A DNA stretch of 64,000 bases, taken from Neofusicoccum parvum (taxonomy: Eukaryota; Ascomycota; Dothideomycetes; Botryosphaeriales; Botryosphaeriaceae). Within the stretch, counting starts at the first letter, position 1; the number at the start of each line of letters is the position of its first letter. The stretch lies in assembly GCA_020912385.1 (NCBI GenBank), contig CP087218.1:248001-312000 (forward strand). Reading direction: 5' to 3'. Of this stretch, positions 1-10,338 are shown in pieces. Position numbers and translations under genes: made by a program. The notes beneath the pieces are model-generated. The model searched no databases, had not been told where the DNA came from, and saw nothing but the letters and a program-made list of their open reading frames with translations.

Positions 1-964
1 TGTCGCGCCCGTCGACGGCGCGCCGGCTGCGTGCCTCGGTCACGGCCGACTCGAGCGCGACCGCGTCGCCGCCGGCCAGCAGCTCGTGCGCGCGGCGGGC
101 GAAGTCGAGCCCGGCCACGCGCGCGCGCATGTGCGCGAACATGCCGTCCATGTACTTGGACGGGCCGTCGACCGCGACGAAGCTGCCGCCGCTGTGCTCC
201 AGCAGCTGGTCGAACGGCACCTGCTGCGCGCCCACCAGGTACACCGTGTCGCGCGCCAGCACCGCCTCCTGCAGCGTCCACACGCGCGCGAACCACCCGC
301 GCGACAGCACCCACGACAGCGCCTCCAGCGCCACCAGCGCCGCCCCGCGGCTGCTCAGCGCCGCCCACGCCGACGACACGTCGTCCGGCAGCTCCTCGTC
401 CGAGAAGAACGGCCGCGCCTTCTTGAGCGCCAGCTCCGTGGCCAGCGACGACTGCCCCAGCCAGACCACCACGCGCGCCGCCGCCCGGAAGATGTCGCCC
501 ATCATGTTGACCTGCGCGCTCTTCTCGACGTCGTCGCCCTGGTTGATGCAGATGGCGTCGATCCAGATCGGCGCCGCCGTCCACCCCAGCTCCTGCAGCT
601 GCGCGAGCCCGTTGTGCAGGTTTTTGAACACGTCGAGCGCCGCGCCGTTGCACATGATGGTCCGCTTGGTGGCGCCCGTCCGGGGCCCGACGATGTCGCT
701 GTCGATGGCCCATGTGTACGAGAGAGCCTCGTAGGACGGGTTGGTGGAGAGGTCGACCTCGATCAGGGTGCAGTGGATGAGGTAGTCGTCTGTCTTGGGC
801 GAGAGCTGGACGAGGCGTATGGATGTGGGTGTTTTCAAAGCCGAGTATTCGAAGTCCGGCGTGCGGCGTTTCTGATGGGGGTATCAGGCTTTGAACACTT
901 CAACGTTTCGATCGCCCGAAAGACGTACGGCTAACGCGCCCGCCACGCGCCTTGCGAGCGACAT
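1..964 (-). CDS. HET-domain (heterokaryon incompatibility) protein, 5' part, runs off the window
   Basis: Exon 1 is 964-929 (12 codons) and exon 2 runs from 871 past the window start, so at least 302 residues are visible. The 57-bp intron (928-872) has a GTACGT donor and a CAG acceptor in phase 0. The start is the only ATG that joins in frame to the HET block. Visible HET-domain landmarks in order are YEALSYTW, a cysteine-asparagine segment after TKRTIMC, IWIDAICINQ and ARVVVWLG, followed by a Trp-rich stretch (SRGWFARVWTLQEAV). HET domains are known to trigger cell death in fungal non-self recognition; whether this one does is inference. The rest of the protein and any partner domain lie outside the window. 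It is transcribed away from the tandem gene family that follows. The third codon positions are very GC-rich, which creates long false frames on the opposite strand. Confidence 0.88.
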
Positions 965-1835
965 TCTCTGTACAGTCTGCCTTTATTGCGGCGTTGTAGA
1001 ATGGAGGTAGACGGCTGAAATTGAGAAAGTGGCTGGCGTCTCAGTAATATAAGTGGTCGTCAGAGAGTGTGGGGGCGGAATTTAGCGCTCGGACACCAAT
1101 ATTGTTTCAGCACTAGCATAAGGCTGGCTATTCTTGTTAATTGGGTGGTTTTTGAGGCTAAAATCCATGGCTGTGAGCTAGTGGACGCTGGCACGCAAGT
1201 GGGTATGAAGATGCTTTTTCCTACTTCAATACTGCTTACTCACACATCAGTTATCCTTTGGCACGCCTTCCCTTGGGTAATATGAGAGGAGATCGTATGA
1301 ATCACAGGCCCTAGTGGTTTGAATGAAATATTTATGTAGCTCTCGCTTCCTCTGCAGGACATTCTGCAGATAGAAGCCGCGTTCGTCCAACCCGGCGGTG
1401 TTGTTGTACATACAAGTGTCTTGCATCAGCTACCGCTCCCGTTTCCATCCCTCTCGACCACTCTAAACAATCTCAGCTTTATCTTCATACTCTCATATTC
1501 TTTTTAAATTTCTTTTATTCAATTATATTTGCCTATCTCTTCAACCCCACCTTCTCCTGTACTATTTCAGGAAGGCAGTATTGAATCTGCTCGTTAACAT
1601 CGCCACCCATACCGTTGAGTAGAATTGTGGCAAGCCATTTCATATACAAGCTTTGGTCTAAGTACAAATATTGTAATGCGCCGACTCCCTCTCAAGAATG
1701 TTAAGAACCCTGATTCTGCGCGAGTAAAGATTTCAGAATATCACTTAGCCGCACTTGCCCCAACAACAATTAGTACGCAGATCTTCTCACTTCATGGGCT
1801 GCCGAAGACCCTTGTGCTTGGGTTGGGTGGTTTCC
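965..1835. other. Intergenic region between the HET gene and the tandem family
   Basis: This is the divergent promoter space of the HET gene (minus) and of copy 1 of the tandem family (plus). It is AT-richer than its flanks, with a pyrimidine-rich stretch around 1480-1560. No frame looks like a gene. Confidence 0.6.
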
Positions 1836-1853
1836 CAGTTGGTAGGAGCAGGG
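1836..1853 (+). promoter_or_regulatory. Array promoter box, copy 1
   Basis: CAGTTGGTAGGAGC lies about 137 bp before the copy 1 start. It matches the AATTxGGyAGGCGC-type box seen before the other copies. A TATA-like CATATATATTATCC follows at 1867-1880. Confidence 0.5.
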
Positions 1854-1877
1854 TCCAGGTTGCCAACATATATATTA

Positions 1878-1940
1878 TCCTCTTCAACTTGACCATCACC
1901 CTCTTCAACTTGACCATCAGCCTCTACAACTCGACCATCA
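1878..1940 (+). repeat. 21-bp minisatellite, three units, just before copy 1
   Basis: Three adjacent units (1878-1898, 1899-1919, 1920-1940) share the core CTCTTCAACTTGACCATCA; the third has diverged. They lie 33 bp before the chosen start codon. The array is also open in the frame of copy 1, where it would read as a seven-residue repeat (LFNLTIT and variants), so an N-terminally extended product cannot be excluded. Confidence 0.8.
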
Positions 1941-1972
1941 ACCTCATCCTCAAAACACGAGCAACCCACCAA

Positions 1973-2620
1973 ATGCCTTCACCCGGCGCTTCAAGCACCC
2001 AGTCGCCGACAACGAGTGCCGTCGAACAATCACGGTCAACCAAGATGGCCCAGATCGAAGCGGAACTCTCGCAGAAACGGCAAGTGCTCGCTCAGACAAA
2101 AGATGAGATCAAGCGCCTCGAAGAAGATCTTCGAACTGAGAAAGACAGTGAGACGGATGAGAAGAAGAGGGTGAGTAGCCTTGCAGGCTGGCCATGATTT
2201 GTTACCAGATGAACGCCCCCGCTAATAAATTGAGCGCAGAAGTACGCCGAGTTCATGGAGAAGCCCGAGGGCGGCACTGCTCCCAACAACGGCACATACC
2301 TCCCTGAAAAACTCAATGATGTCATTAAAATCTTGGAGGAGGCGATCATCATGGTTGAAGGTGGCCTTGGCTTTTACAGAAAGCGTAGGACGGACATCAA
2401 CAGCCTTCTCGCCGCCGCAGCCAGAACCTCGCTCCCCTTTCATCGCTTCACCTTGGAGGAGATCGAGACTCTCGGTGTACTGAGTTTGATGACAGATGTT
2501 GACATCCAGTGGGGGATGTCAGCGGGAGAATGGGACCCTGATGGCGGATCCTCTCGCGACAACGCGTTTCGCAGCATGATTCGCAAGGCAGAGCAAGCCG
2601 GCTCACAGTCCCCGCCTTAA
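1973..2620 (+). CDS. Tandem-family protein, copy 1 (192 aa, function unknown)
   Basis: Exons are 1973-2170 and 2240-2620; the 69-bp intron has GTGAGT/CAG ends and phase 0. I do not recognise the family. Exon 1 encodes a polar Ser/Thr-rich start, then a heptad-like coiled coil (IEAELSQKRQVLAQTKDEIK) that ends in a basic EKKR. Exon 2 starts KYAEFMEKP and has a helical stretch ending GFYRKRRTDINSLL. The family signature LPFHRFTLEEIETLGVL follows, and the tail is variable. The ATG was chosen because all copies start at this distance before the coiled coil; the frame stays open back to 1625. There is no signal peptide or membrane segment, so a soluble intracellular, possibly oligomeric protein is inferred. 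Confidence 0.82.
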
Positions 2621-3106
2621 TTTTGCGCGTTGTTTGTACAAGAACACCTGCCAACGGAACTTAGCCTTGATCCTCGCGACACAACCAAACAACCAAATTT
2701 CCGTTAGCTGGGGCCCAGGGGAACGGATTACAGAAGGGACTCAAACACACCACAGCCAGAGAGAAACATACTTACTGCGGCAAGAGCAATTGAGCTTCCG
2801 GAAGAAATTGAATATGATTAAAGGGCATTGGAAGCTTCTAAAATGAGGAGACTTCAATTCAGTTCGAAAAGATCTATTAGCATGGAAAAGGAAGCACACA
2901 GATTCTGTGGACGGATCAAATCTTGAAATTTGGATAAGTCATGATCCTTATAATTTAGACAATTCGGCATGAAGAAAAATTAAGGGCTTGACTGTGAAAT
3001 GCTGCTGCTCACATGTGTGAAGCTGAATATCAGCGCGACTGCTTCATTAGCCGCAGCTGACCTGACTTCTGCCTGGGGTATTGCACATGCAGCTCCGACG
3101 TTGCCC

Positions 3107-3123
3107 CATTCGGCAGTCGCCCG
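3107..3123 (+). promoter_or_regulatory. Array promoter box, copy 2
   Basis: CATTCGGCAGTCGCCCG lies about 90 bp before the copy 2 start, with a TATA-like CTATATTTATATCTTC at about 3131. The remaining 2621-3106 between copies 1 and 2 is AT-rich and holds no gene that I can support. Confidence 0.5.
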
Positions 3124-3196
3124 TACTAATCTATATTTATATCTTCTGTCATCTTTGACCTTACCACCGACCTGACCCTCGGCACCAAAAGCCTCC

Positions 3197-3885
3197 ATGG
3201 CTCCGCCTAGTGCTGGATTCAGCGGTCAGCCGCCCAGCATGGATCCCAACAGCGAAGCATCGACGGCCCGGCAAGCCAAGCTCGAAACGGAGATCAACCG
3301 GACCAAGCGCAAGCTCAAGCACCTCGAAGATCTGGAAAATCACATGGAGCAGACGAAGCGCAAACTCAACCACCTCGAGGAAGATCTGCGTGCCGAAAAG
3401 GAGGGAAACGGAAAGAAGATGGCAAGACAGCCTTCCGTCACTTCCGAACTGCGAGACGAAACTTTTTAACATCTTAGGCACAGACATACGAGGATTTCTT
3501 CAATACGCAACCCGAGGGCATCAAAATCGACCTCCTGTACCCCGACCGTCAGGTGGAAGCTTTCGGACTCCCAAGCAAGAAGCCAACCCTCCCGGCACAA
3601 ATCGACTCGATGATCAAAAGGCTCTCCTTCATTGCGGACTTCATGAACAGCAAGGCCAAGTGGTACAAACGCCTCAAGGCCGACATCGACAGCCTTGTCA
3701 CCAGCGAATTCGAGCCGCCGCCGACGCACATCTTCACCGACGATGAGCTTCGCGCTTTCGGAGAGCTGAGGGCTTTCATCGCTGTCGATGAGAAGAACAA
3801 CTTGTTCGGACCAGCTTGCAGGTACGAGACCACGCATGCGAAGCTATTCAGTATGCTCCAGAAGACGAAGGAGGAGCAGACCTAG
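3197..3885 (+). CDS. Tandem-family protein, copy 2 (208 aa), GC-AG intron
   Basis: Exons are 3197-3421 and 3484-3885. The 62-bp intron begins GCAAGA rather than GT and ends CACAG, at the same phase-0 position as in the other copies. Read without splicing, the frame meets a stop at 3467-3469. Exon 1 has a doubled coiled-coil segment (TKRKLKHLEDLEN, then TKRKLNHLEEDL), longer than in its neighbours. Exon 2 starts TYEDFF, carries an insertion of about 20 residues, then WYKRLKADIDSLV and the signature THIFTDDELRAFGEL. Function is unknown. The exact intron position and the conserved signature make the gene model firm despite the rare splice donor. Confidence 0.8.
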
Positions 3886-4175
3886 CGACTGGACACTGGC
3901 CTTAAGCGGTGCTCCGATTGAGAGTCGTTAGCACGGATAAAGATCTATTGCTGTGGGAAGACTGATGATGGGACTTTGGAAATCCCGGCTCTTGGTTAGG
4001 CCAAATCGAATGATAATGCCGAAACTTCTTTATAAAAAGTTGTATGAGTTGAAGAAAAGCCGTGCATGACTTATAAAGTGACTTGCTACTTCACACGGGT
4101 ATATCAAGATTCATAGGCTATGCCTCACCTGGTGTCGATCTGATTCTTCGCACTGCCTCCGCACGTGCTGCTGCT

Positions 4176-4194
4176 CAATTTGGTAGGTGTGCGG
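4176..4194 (+). promoter_or_regulatory. Array promoter box, copy 3
   Basis: CAATTTGGTAGGTGTGCGG lies about 127 bp before the start of copy 3, followed by GGGTATCTTTTC. The box is kept although exon 1 of the copy is broken. The rest of 3886-4175 holds no gene. Confidence 0.5.
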
Positions 4195-4302
4195 ACCGCT
4201 TAGCGGGTATCTTTTCTTTCTTCTCAAATTCATCACCGTTCTCACCCTCACAGACAACCACACAGTTCTGCTGCGCCCTGCCACCCACGCCGCAACGACA
4301 CC

Positions 4303-4967
4303 ATGACCTCGAGGCAGGCCGAGATAGAGGCAAAACTTTCGTGAGCGCGGCGGAAGCTTTCACAGAAAGCGCAAGAAGTCAAAAACCTTGAGGAGGAGCT
4401 GCGAGTCGAGTAGCAGAGGGCGAGGAAGAAGAGGGTGAGCAATCTGATTATTAAAGTCTCATTTCCCAAGGGCGAGGCTGATTAAAGTGTATGCAGATTT
4501 ACGACGAGTTCATGGAGAAACCCACGATCAGCAACGGAACATCCTCCGAGAAGACTTATCTGCCATCAGCACTTGACGACATCATCAAGAAACTTGAAGA
4601 GGGAGACTCCGTGATACGCGAAAAGACCGCCTGGTACAAGAATATCAAGTGCATTCTTGACGATCTCATTGCTAGTCCCACCAAGCCGATTCCACTCCAC
4701 CTTTTCACTGAAGAAGAGCTGAGCGCTTTCAGTGAGCTTATGAAATGTGTGGACTACGAAAAAAAAGCGGACGGTGAATCCGAGGGGATACAGGATATTG
4801 TCGATAGAGACCAACTTTGCCGCTATGTCCGCGAAAACGATAAAGGACTATTGGAGCATCAAGGGGAAGAAGGTGATATTCCGAAGGAAAGATTGACGAC
4901 GCCGAGCAAGGGTTCGGAAAAGGCTAAGGTGGAATACCATAAAATCGGCGTGGAAAGCCAAAAATGA
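4303..4967 (+). pseudogene. Tandem-family copy 3, exon 1 interrupted by two stop codons
   Basis: By homology exon 1 is 4303-4434 and exon 2 is 4497-4967, with a normal 62-bp GTGAGC/CAG intron in phase 0. Exon 1 has the expected coiled-coil reading (MTSRQAEIEAKLS, then KAQEVKNLEEELRVE), but TGA at 4342-4344 and TAG at 4411-4413 interrupt it. Exon 2 is fully open (156 codons) and keeps IYDEFMEKP, WYKNIKCILDDL and the signature LHLFTEEELSAFSEL. Its tail is longer than in the other copies and is acidic to basic. An ATG at 4491, inside the intron end and in frame with exon 2, could give a 158-residue product without the coiled coil. Either the copy is dying or it has become an exon-2-only gene. 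Both stops could come from C-to-T changes. Confidence 0.75.
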
Positions 4968-5101
4968 GGGGACCTGCGAATGATTCAAGGACTACTAGCT
5001 TTATATTATTTGATACCAAGCCATGCTCGTGGAACTTTCCTTGTTTGTGTTTAATGTTGGTGTTTTGCAAACTACGGCAAGTGCGGATCAGTTCTTGCCC
5101 T

Positions 5102-5124
5102 GCTACGTAGGCACTCGGGGCGTC
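5102..5124 (+). promoter_or_regulatory. Array promoter box, copy 4 (weak)
   Basis: GCTACGTAGGCACTCGGGGC lies about 106 bp before the copy 4 start. Only the TAGGC core matches well, so this is the weakest member of the set. Confidence 0.3.
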
Positions 5125-5207
5125 TTTTTTGTCCTCCACTTGAAGTCCTTCCACACTCTCACTTTACACACACGCCTTGCCTATCGACTTGTCTTGCTGA
5201 ATTAATC

Positions 5208-5670
5208 ATGTCGCTATCCGACCCGAAGGTCAGCAATCCAGCCGCGGATTCCAGCGGAACAACTCCACCCGACCAGAAAGTCTCCCTCAAGGAACAGATC
5301 CAACACACGCAGCAGAAGCTCCAGAAACTCGAGAATCAACTTCAAGCCGAGGAGAATGTGGATAATATGAGGAATGTGAGTGGTTCTTGGGTTTTCGCAC
5401 CGCGTGACGATGACTGAAGGTGAGCCGGCACAGATATACCAGGATTCCATGCATCAAGGCCGTCTCGCCCGCAGCGTCGAAGCCGGTATCAGCAAGCTGG
5501 AGGAAAGGCTCTCGATGTATAAGAACATCCACTACTTCCTTCAGGAAATTAGGACCATGAACCAGCCAATCCAACATGAACGCTTCACCCAGCGGAACAT
5601 CGAGGCTCTGCGAGACCTGGAGGTTATGATGGACACGGATAGGAAGGCGATGAGGGAGAACTACCCTTAA
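5208..5670 (+). CDS. Tandem-family protein, copy 4 (134 aa, shortest)
   Basis: Exons are 5208-5375 and 5434-5670; the 58-bp intron is GTGAGT/CAG, phase 0. Exon 1 encodes a Ser/Thr/Pro-rich start and the coiled coil LKEQIQHTQQKLQKLENQL. Exon 2 starts IYQDSMHQ and keeps only the central part of the family: a helix ending SMYKNIHYFLQEI and the signature HERFTQRNIEALRDLEVMMD. It stops about 30-50 residues earlier than the other copies, so the variable C-terminal tail is missing. No frame break is seen. Function is unknown. Confidence 0.8.
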
Positions 5671-5963
5671 GAGATCTACTACAACCTCCATGACATGTGG
5701 ATCAGGTCCGGATATAAAGAAAGGTGAGGTGTGAGCCATCATCCTAGACTCCGCCTTAAGAAAGTAAAGATACAGTTTGGGATCTGGCGGCAGGAATGAA
5801 ATGCATCACACCTGCCAAATCTCAAGGTCAGCCTTGCTTTGAGAGGAATTAGAGTGATATTGGTGTCATAGGATTAGTCCGGACGTAATAGTATATGTGC
5901 AGTAAATTTCCTGAAATTCTTAGCTTTTTTCCAAAGCGAAGTTCAGCACGTGAAAGCTTGCTT

Positions 5964-5983
5964 CAATGGGCAGGCGCCTATCG
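5964..5983 (+). promoter_or_regulatory. Array promoter box, copy 5
   Basis: CAATGGGCAGGCGCCTATCG lies about 113 bp before the copy 5 start and is followed by a TATA-like CCATATATTTC. It contains a full GGCGCC palindrome. The spacer 5671-5963 holds no gene. Confidence 0.55.
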
Positions 5984-6076
5984 CAAACTCCATATATTTC
6001 TTCAGCCCACCTCGACCCGACCTTCTTCTACCCTTCACACTCAACACTCCCTACAACCCACACGCACAACCTCACC

Positions 6077-6644
6077 ATGCCTCCACCCAACCAAGAACAC
6101 GGCAATCCCGCCACGGAATGCGGCATCCGGGATCCCTCAGCCCGCGAAGTCGACCTCGAACGGCAGGTCACGCAGGCGCAGCAGAAGCTCGACGACCTCC
6201 GCAAGCAGCTGGAAGCCGAGAAGGCGCGGCAACAAGAGAACTGCGAAGCGAAGAAGCAGGTGAGCTCACACGACCACCAGACACCGTTCGCCCTCTCAAA
6301 ACACCACTGACGCAAGGCGAACGCAGCGCTTCTACGAAGTCCTGGCCGAGAATGAATTAGACATGCGGCTGAGTCGACTCATCCAAAAAGTGGACTTGGT
6401 GGTGATGAAAACGCTGCCGGAGAGGTTGCATGTGTACCAGAGCATCCAACACGTGTTCCGCAAGGTTTGGAGGCGGCGTGAGGAGATCTCGTTCGACCGC
6501 TTGAGCGATGGCGACCTGGATGCTCTGGAGGAGGTGGGCGCTTTCTTGGAAAAGGACGAGGAAGCCATGGGTATGCTGAACGAAGACATGTCGTGGGCAT
6601 CCTTCAGCGTGATTGACACCTTCCAGATTGCGCTGCAGAAGTGA
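6077..6644 (+). CDS. Tandem-family protein, copy 5 (166 aa)
   Basis: Exons are 6077-6259 and 6327-6644; the 67-bp intron is GTGAGC/CAG, phase 0. Exon 1 has a Pro-rich start, then the coiled coil VDLERQVTQAQQKLDDLRKQ with a basic end. Exon 2 starts RFYEVLAEN, has LPERLHVYQSIQHVF, and a divergent signature FDRLSDGDLDALEEVGAFLE in which the usual Phe-Thr is Leu-Ser. The C-terminus is a short helix. Copies this divergent within one array suggest an old duplication or fast change. No known domain is recognised. Confidence 0.8.
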
Positions 6645-6926
6645 CGGGAATCTCAATCCCATGGGCCAAGTTAGCGGCCAGGGTAGGATTGACTTGGGAT
6701 ATCTGGCGTTGGAATTGACATTCATGGAGAGCATGCACGAGTGGCTCAAAAAATATATTTGACTTGGTGGTAGCTAGAAGAGTATTTGTGGTGGTCATAT
6801 CTCCTCTGACGTTCGTTCCCCAGCGCGTGAAGTTCCAAAATACCTACACCCGAACGGATTCCTCGACCACCTACTCAAATGGAACTTCCCCGTTAAGAGA
6901 TACGATTGTGTGAAATGGGCCGAGTA

Positions 6927-6990
6927 GAATGGGCAAGAGCCTATTCAAGACGCTGCTGCGGATAGGTAGTGTTAAATCGGGTAGGCGCTC
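6927..6990 (+). promoter_or_regulatory. Array promoter box, copy 6 (two boxes)
   Basis: AAATCGGGTAGGCGCTC at 6974-6990 lies about 133 bp before the copy 6 start. A second box-like element, GAATGGGCAAGAGCCTATT at 6927-6945, resembles the copy 5 box. This is the only spacer with two candidates. The rest of 6645-6926 holds no gene. Confidence 0.45.
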
Positions 6991-7106
6991 TTTACCGGCT
7001 GCTGACATGCCTTCCTCTCAGTCCAGACTGACAGGCTCCATCTCCCCAGCATCAAAAACTCACCTCAACACACAAAATTAACAGCTTCCACACGCCTCCA
7101 CCCGCG

Positions 7107-7662
7107 ATGGCTTTAGCCAGTGGAGGGGCTCTCCCGGAGACCGAGGCCGAGATCCATGAGCAGATCAGGCAGACAGAGCAAAGGCTGCTTGAGCTCAACC
7201 GGAAGCTTCGAGCCAATAAAGTGGCGAAGGTCCAGGAGAGAAAGCAAGCAAGTCACTCACCCGGAATCTTGTCGAACAGACGTGGCTGACGAGCAGGCAC
7301 AGAGGTTCATGGAGTTCATAACAGCCTTTACGACCGAACCAAACGTGGGGAGTCTATTGGATGATATGGAGGACCTGGCGGGCCGCGCGAGCACGGCGAA
7401 AGAGAGGTCCAAGTTGTGGGTTGACACCAGGGATGCGGTTTCTCTCATTTTGGACACGTCAACCAGCGGCCTGCCTTTCCATCGCTTCACGGATGAGGAG
7501 ATCAGCGCTTTGGGCGAATTCAAGGCTTGCATGGAAGCCGATAAGATGAGCATGGAGGCGTTGTGTGATCCCAAGGCTACGACGGTCTGTCGCCTGATTC
7601 GAGAGATGGAGCGCAAGACTCTGAAACATTGCGATGACGATGAGAACACCATGGAGGAGTGA
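7107..7662 (+). CDS. Tandem-family protein, copy 6 (166 aa), GC-AG intron
   Basis: Exons are 7107-7247 and 7303-7662. The 55-bp intron has a textbook GC donor (AA|GCAAGT), a CTGAC branch-like site near 7285 and a CAG acceptor, in the shared phase-0 position. An in-frame CAG six bases earlier (exon 2 from 7297) could add two residues. Exon 1 is short, with the coiled coil EIHEQIRQTEQRLLELNRKL. Exon 2 starts RFMEFITAF and carries the signature LPFHRFTDEEISALGEFKA, nearly identical to copy 1. The end is acidic (CDDDENTMEE). Function is unknown. Confidence 0.8.
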
Positions 7663-7895
7663 TGAAGGGCCATACGTCAGAACTAAGTACAGACTACGAA
7701 AAGACGGACCCATGAACTATGGCTTCAGGATCGAAAGGAAGAGGGCGTGGGAGCAACTTAAACTATCTTTACCTTGGCAACCAAAATATACCTTTTTCCG
7801 CAGCTCACCTTAATACGCCTTCACTTAACATGCTTCCATAACAAACAAGTGAAAGAGGGTGCAGCAGGTCTAGAAGGCATAGCCCCATCACCGTT

Positions 7896-7916
7896 CAATT
7901 GGGAAGGCGCCCGAGG
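7896..7916 (+). promoter_or_regulatory. Array promoter box, copy 7
   Basis: CAATTGGGAAGGCGCCCGAG lies about 126 bp before the copy 7 start, followed by GGGTATATCTTCTCG. It contains the GGCGCC palindrome. The spacer 7663-7895 holds no gene. Confidence 0.55.
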
Positions 7917-8021
7917 TGGGCTCCGGGTATATCTTCTCGTCCCTTCGACCCGATCCTCCACCCCATCCACTTCATCCACAAACAACACCTACCTTCACCC
8001 TTCAAGGCTTACAGCCTCGCC

Positions 8022-8701
8022 ATGCCGTCACCACGAGCCAAAAAGGCCCCAGCGTCTGCTTCGTCAGACACGAAGGCCCCGAAGCCCGGCACAGCCAATG
8101 CAGAGACTCAACAACCCGCCAGCACTTCCAGCGATGGAGCAGCACCGGACCGCCTGGCAGAGCTCGAAAAGCAGGCTGAGCAGAAGCAGAAGGAGCTCAA
8201 AGAAATTGAGAAAGAGATCGATGCTGAGAAGCAGCGCCGGCTCGAGGCGACAAACAAGAAGAAGAGGGTGAGGAGCTCACCAACCGCTCTGGGGGGGCCT
8301 CAACTGACATGTGAGCGCAGGACTTTACCAAATTCATGAACGACTCTTCCGTATCTTATCCATCTGGGTCGACCCTCATCTCCCACGTCAATGTTCTCTT
8401 CGAGAATTGTTACAAGCCTTTGGGTTCAGCATGGCAAGAGAGACGTCGGTTGTACAAGGTCCTTGGGAGTGCGCTTCAATTACTGGACGAGCAGCAGATG
8501 GACTGTTTACCTTTTGAACAGTTTACTCAGGAGGAAATCAATGCTCTAGACGAGTTGAAAGATTTCGTGGCGCAGGACCTTGCAGCTGCACGGAGGCTCA
8601 TAGATCCTGCTCCCATCCTCCCAATCTTTAACAGAATCTCATCCATGAAGAACAAGCTCATAGATGAGGATTTCAAAAGGTTCATCGCCTCCGGCGTCTG
8701 A
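8022..8701 (+). CDS. Tandem-family protein, copy 7 (208 aa)
   Basis: Exons are 8022-8267 and 8321-8701; the 53-bp intron is GTGAGG/CAG, phase 0. Exon 1 is the longest of the set (82 codons): an Ala/Ser/Lys/Pro-rich, probably disordered start of about 45 residues, then the coiled coil LAELEKQAEQKQKELKEIEK and a basic NKKKR end. Exon 2 starts DFTKFMNDS, has RRRLYKVLGSALQLL, and the signature LPFEQFTQEEINALDELKDF. The extended helical tail ends FKRFIASGV. It closes the array; no eighth copy is visible on either side. Confidence 0.82.
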
Positions 8702-9129
8702 AGATGGCTGGATTGGAACGAGGTTGGATTTGGGGTGGGAGGTTATCTTGAACTCGTGACAAAAGGGGGGTAAAGAAGGCGTTCGGGTTTGCGTCGGGCG
8801 TGCTTGGGTTTCCAGACGTATGGTCGCCAAAAAGGGCATCTAATTACCAGTCAGAGGGGATATTATTGGTGCAGGAACAAAATTTGGCCAAATTACCAGC
8901 AGAAACACAAATCCAGCGAGGATGTAGATGAATCAACAAAGTTACAATTCACTACACGTTTGACCAGCAGAAATGATCATCTTGAAAATTGTTTGGTTAC
9001 TATCTGTCTTTTCTGTATGCTCGCTAGTTCATCATTCGTCTCGTGAGCTCAAAGCTTCGCCTGCCTCAACCTGCGACATGTCAGACGACGACCTCATACG
9101 TGAGAGGGTGTCCCCAGAACTACTCACAC
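8702..9129. other. Intergenic region between the array and the metabolic run
   Basis: This is the convergent 3' space of copy 7 and the aldo/keto reductase gene. It contains a perfect 14-bp palindrome, AATTTGGCCAAATT, near 8880. No gene is seen. Confidence 0.55.

Positions 9130-10338
<1,209 letters not shown>

Noticed and set aside
86..934. Long plus-strand frames over the first 0.9 kb
   Set aside because: They are antisense to the HET domain, whose motifs read clearly on the minus strand; GC-rich third positions explain the open frames.
1625..1972. N-terminal extension of copy 1 by 116 codons
   Set aside because: The frame is open, but no other copy has such a segment, it passes through the promoter box and minisatellite, and its composition is not protein-like. 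Kept only as a possibility.
4341..4365. A 25-nt intron that would remove the TGA in copy 3
   Set aside because: It is too short for a fungal spliceosomal intron, and it would leave the TAG at 4411 in place.
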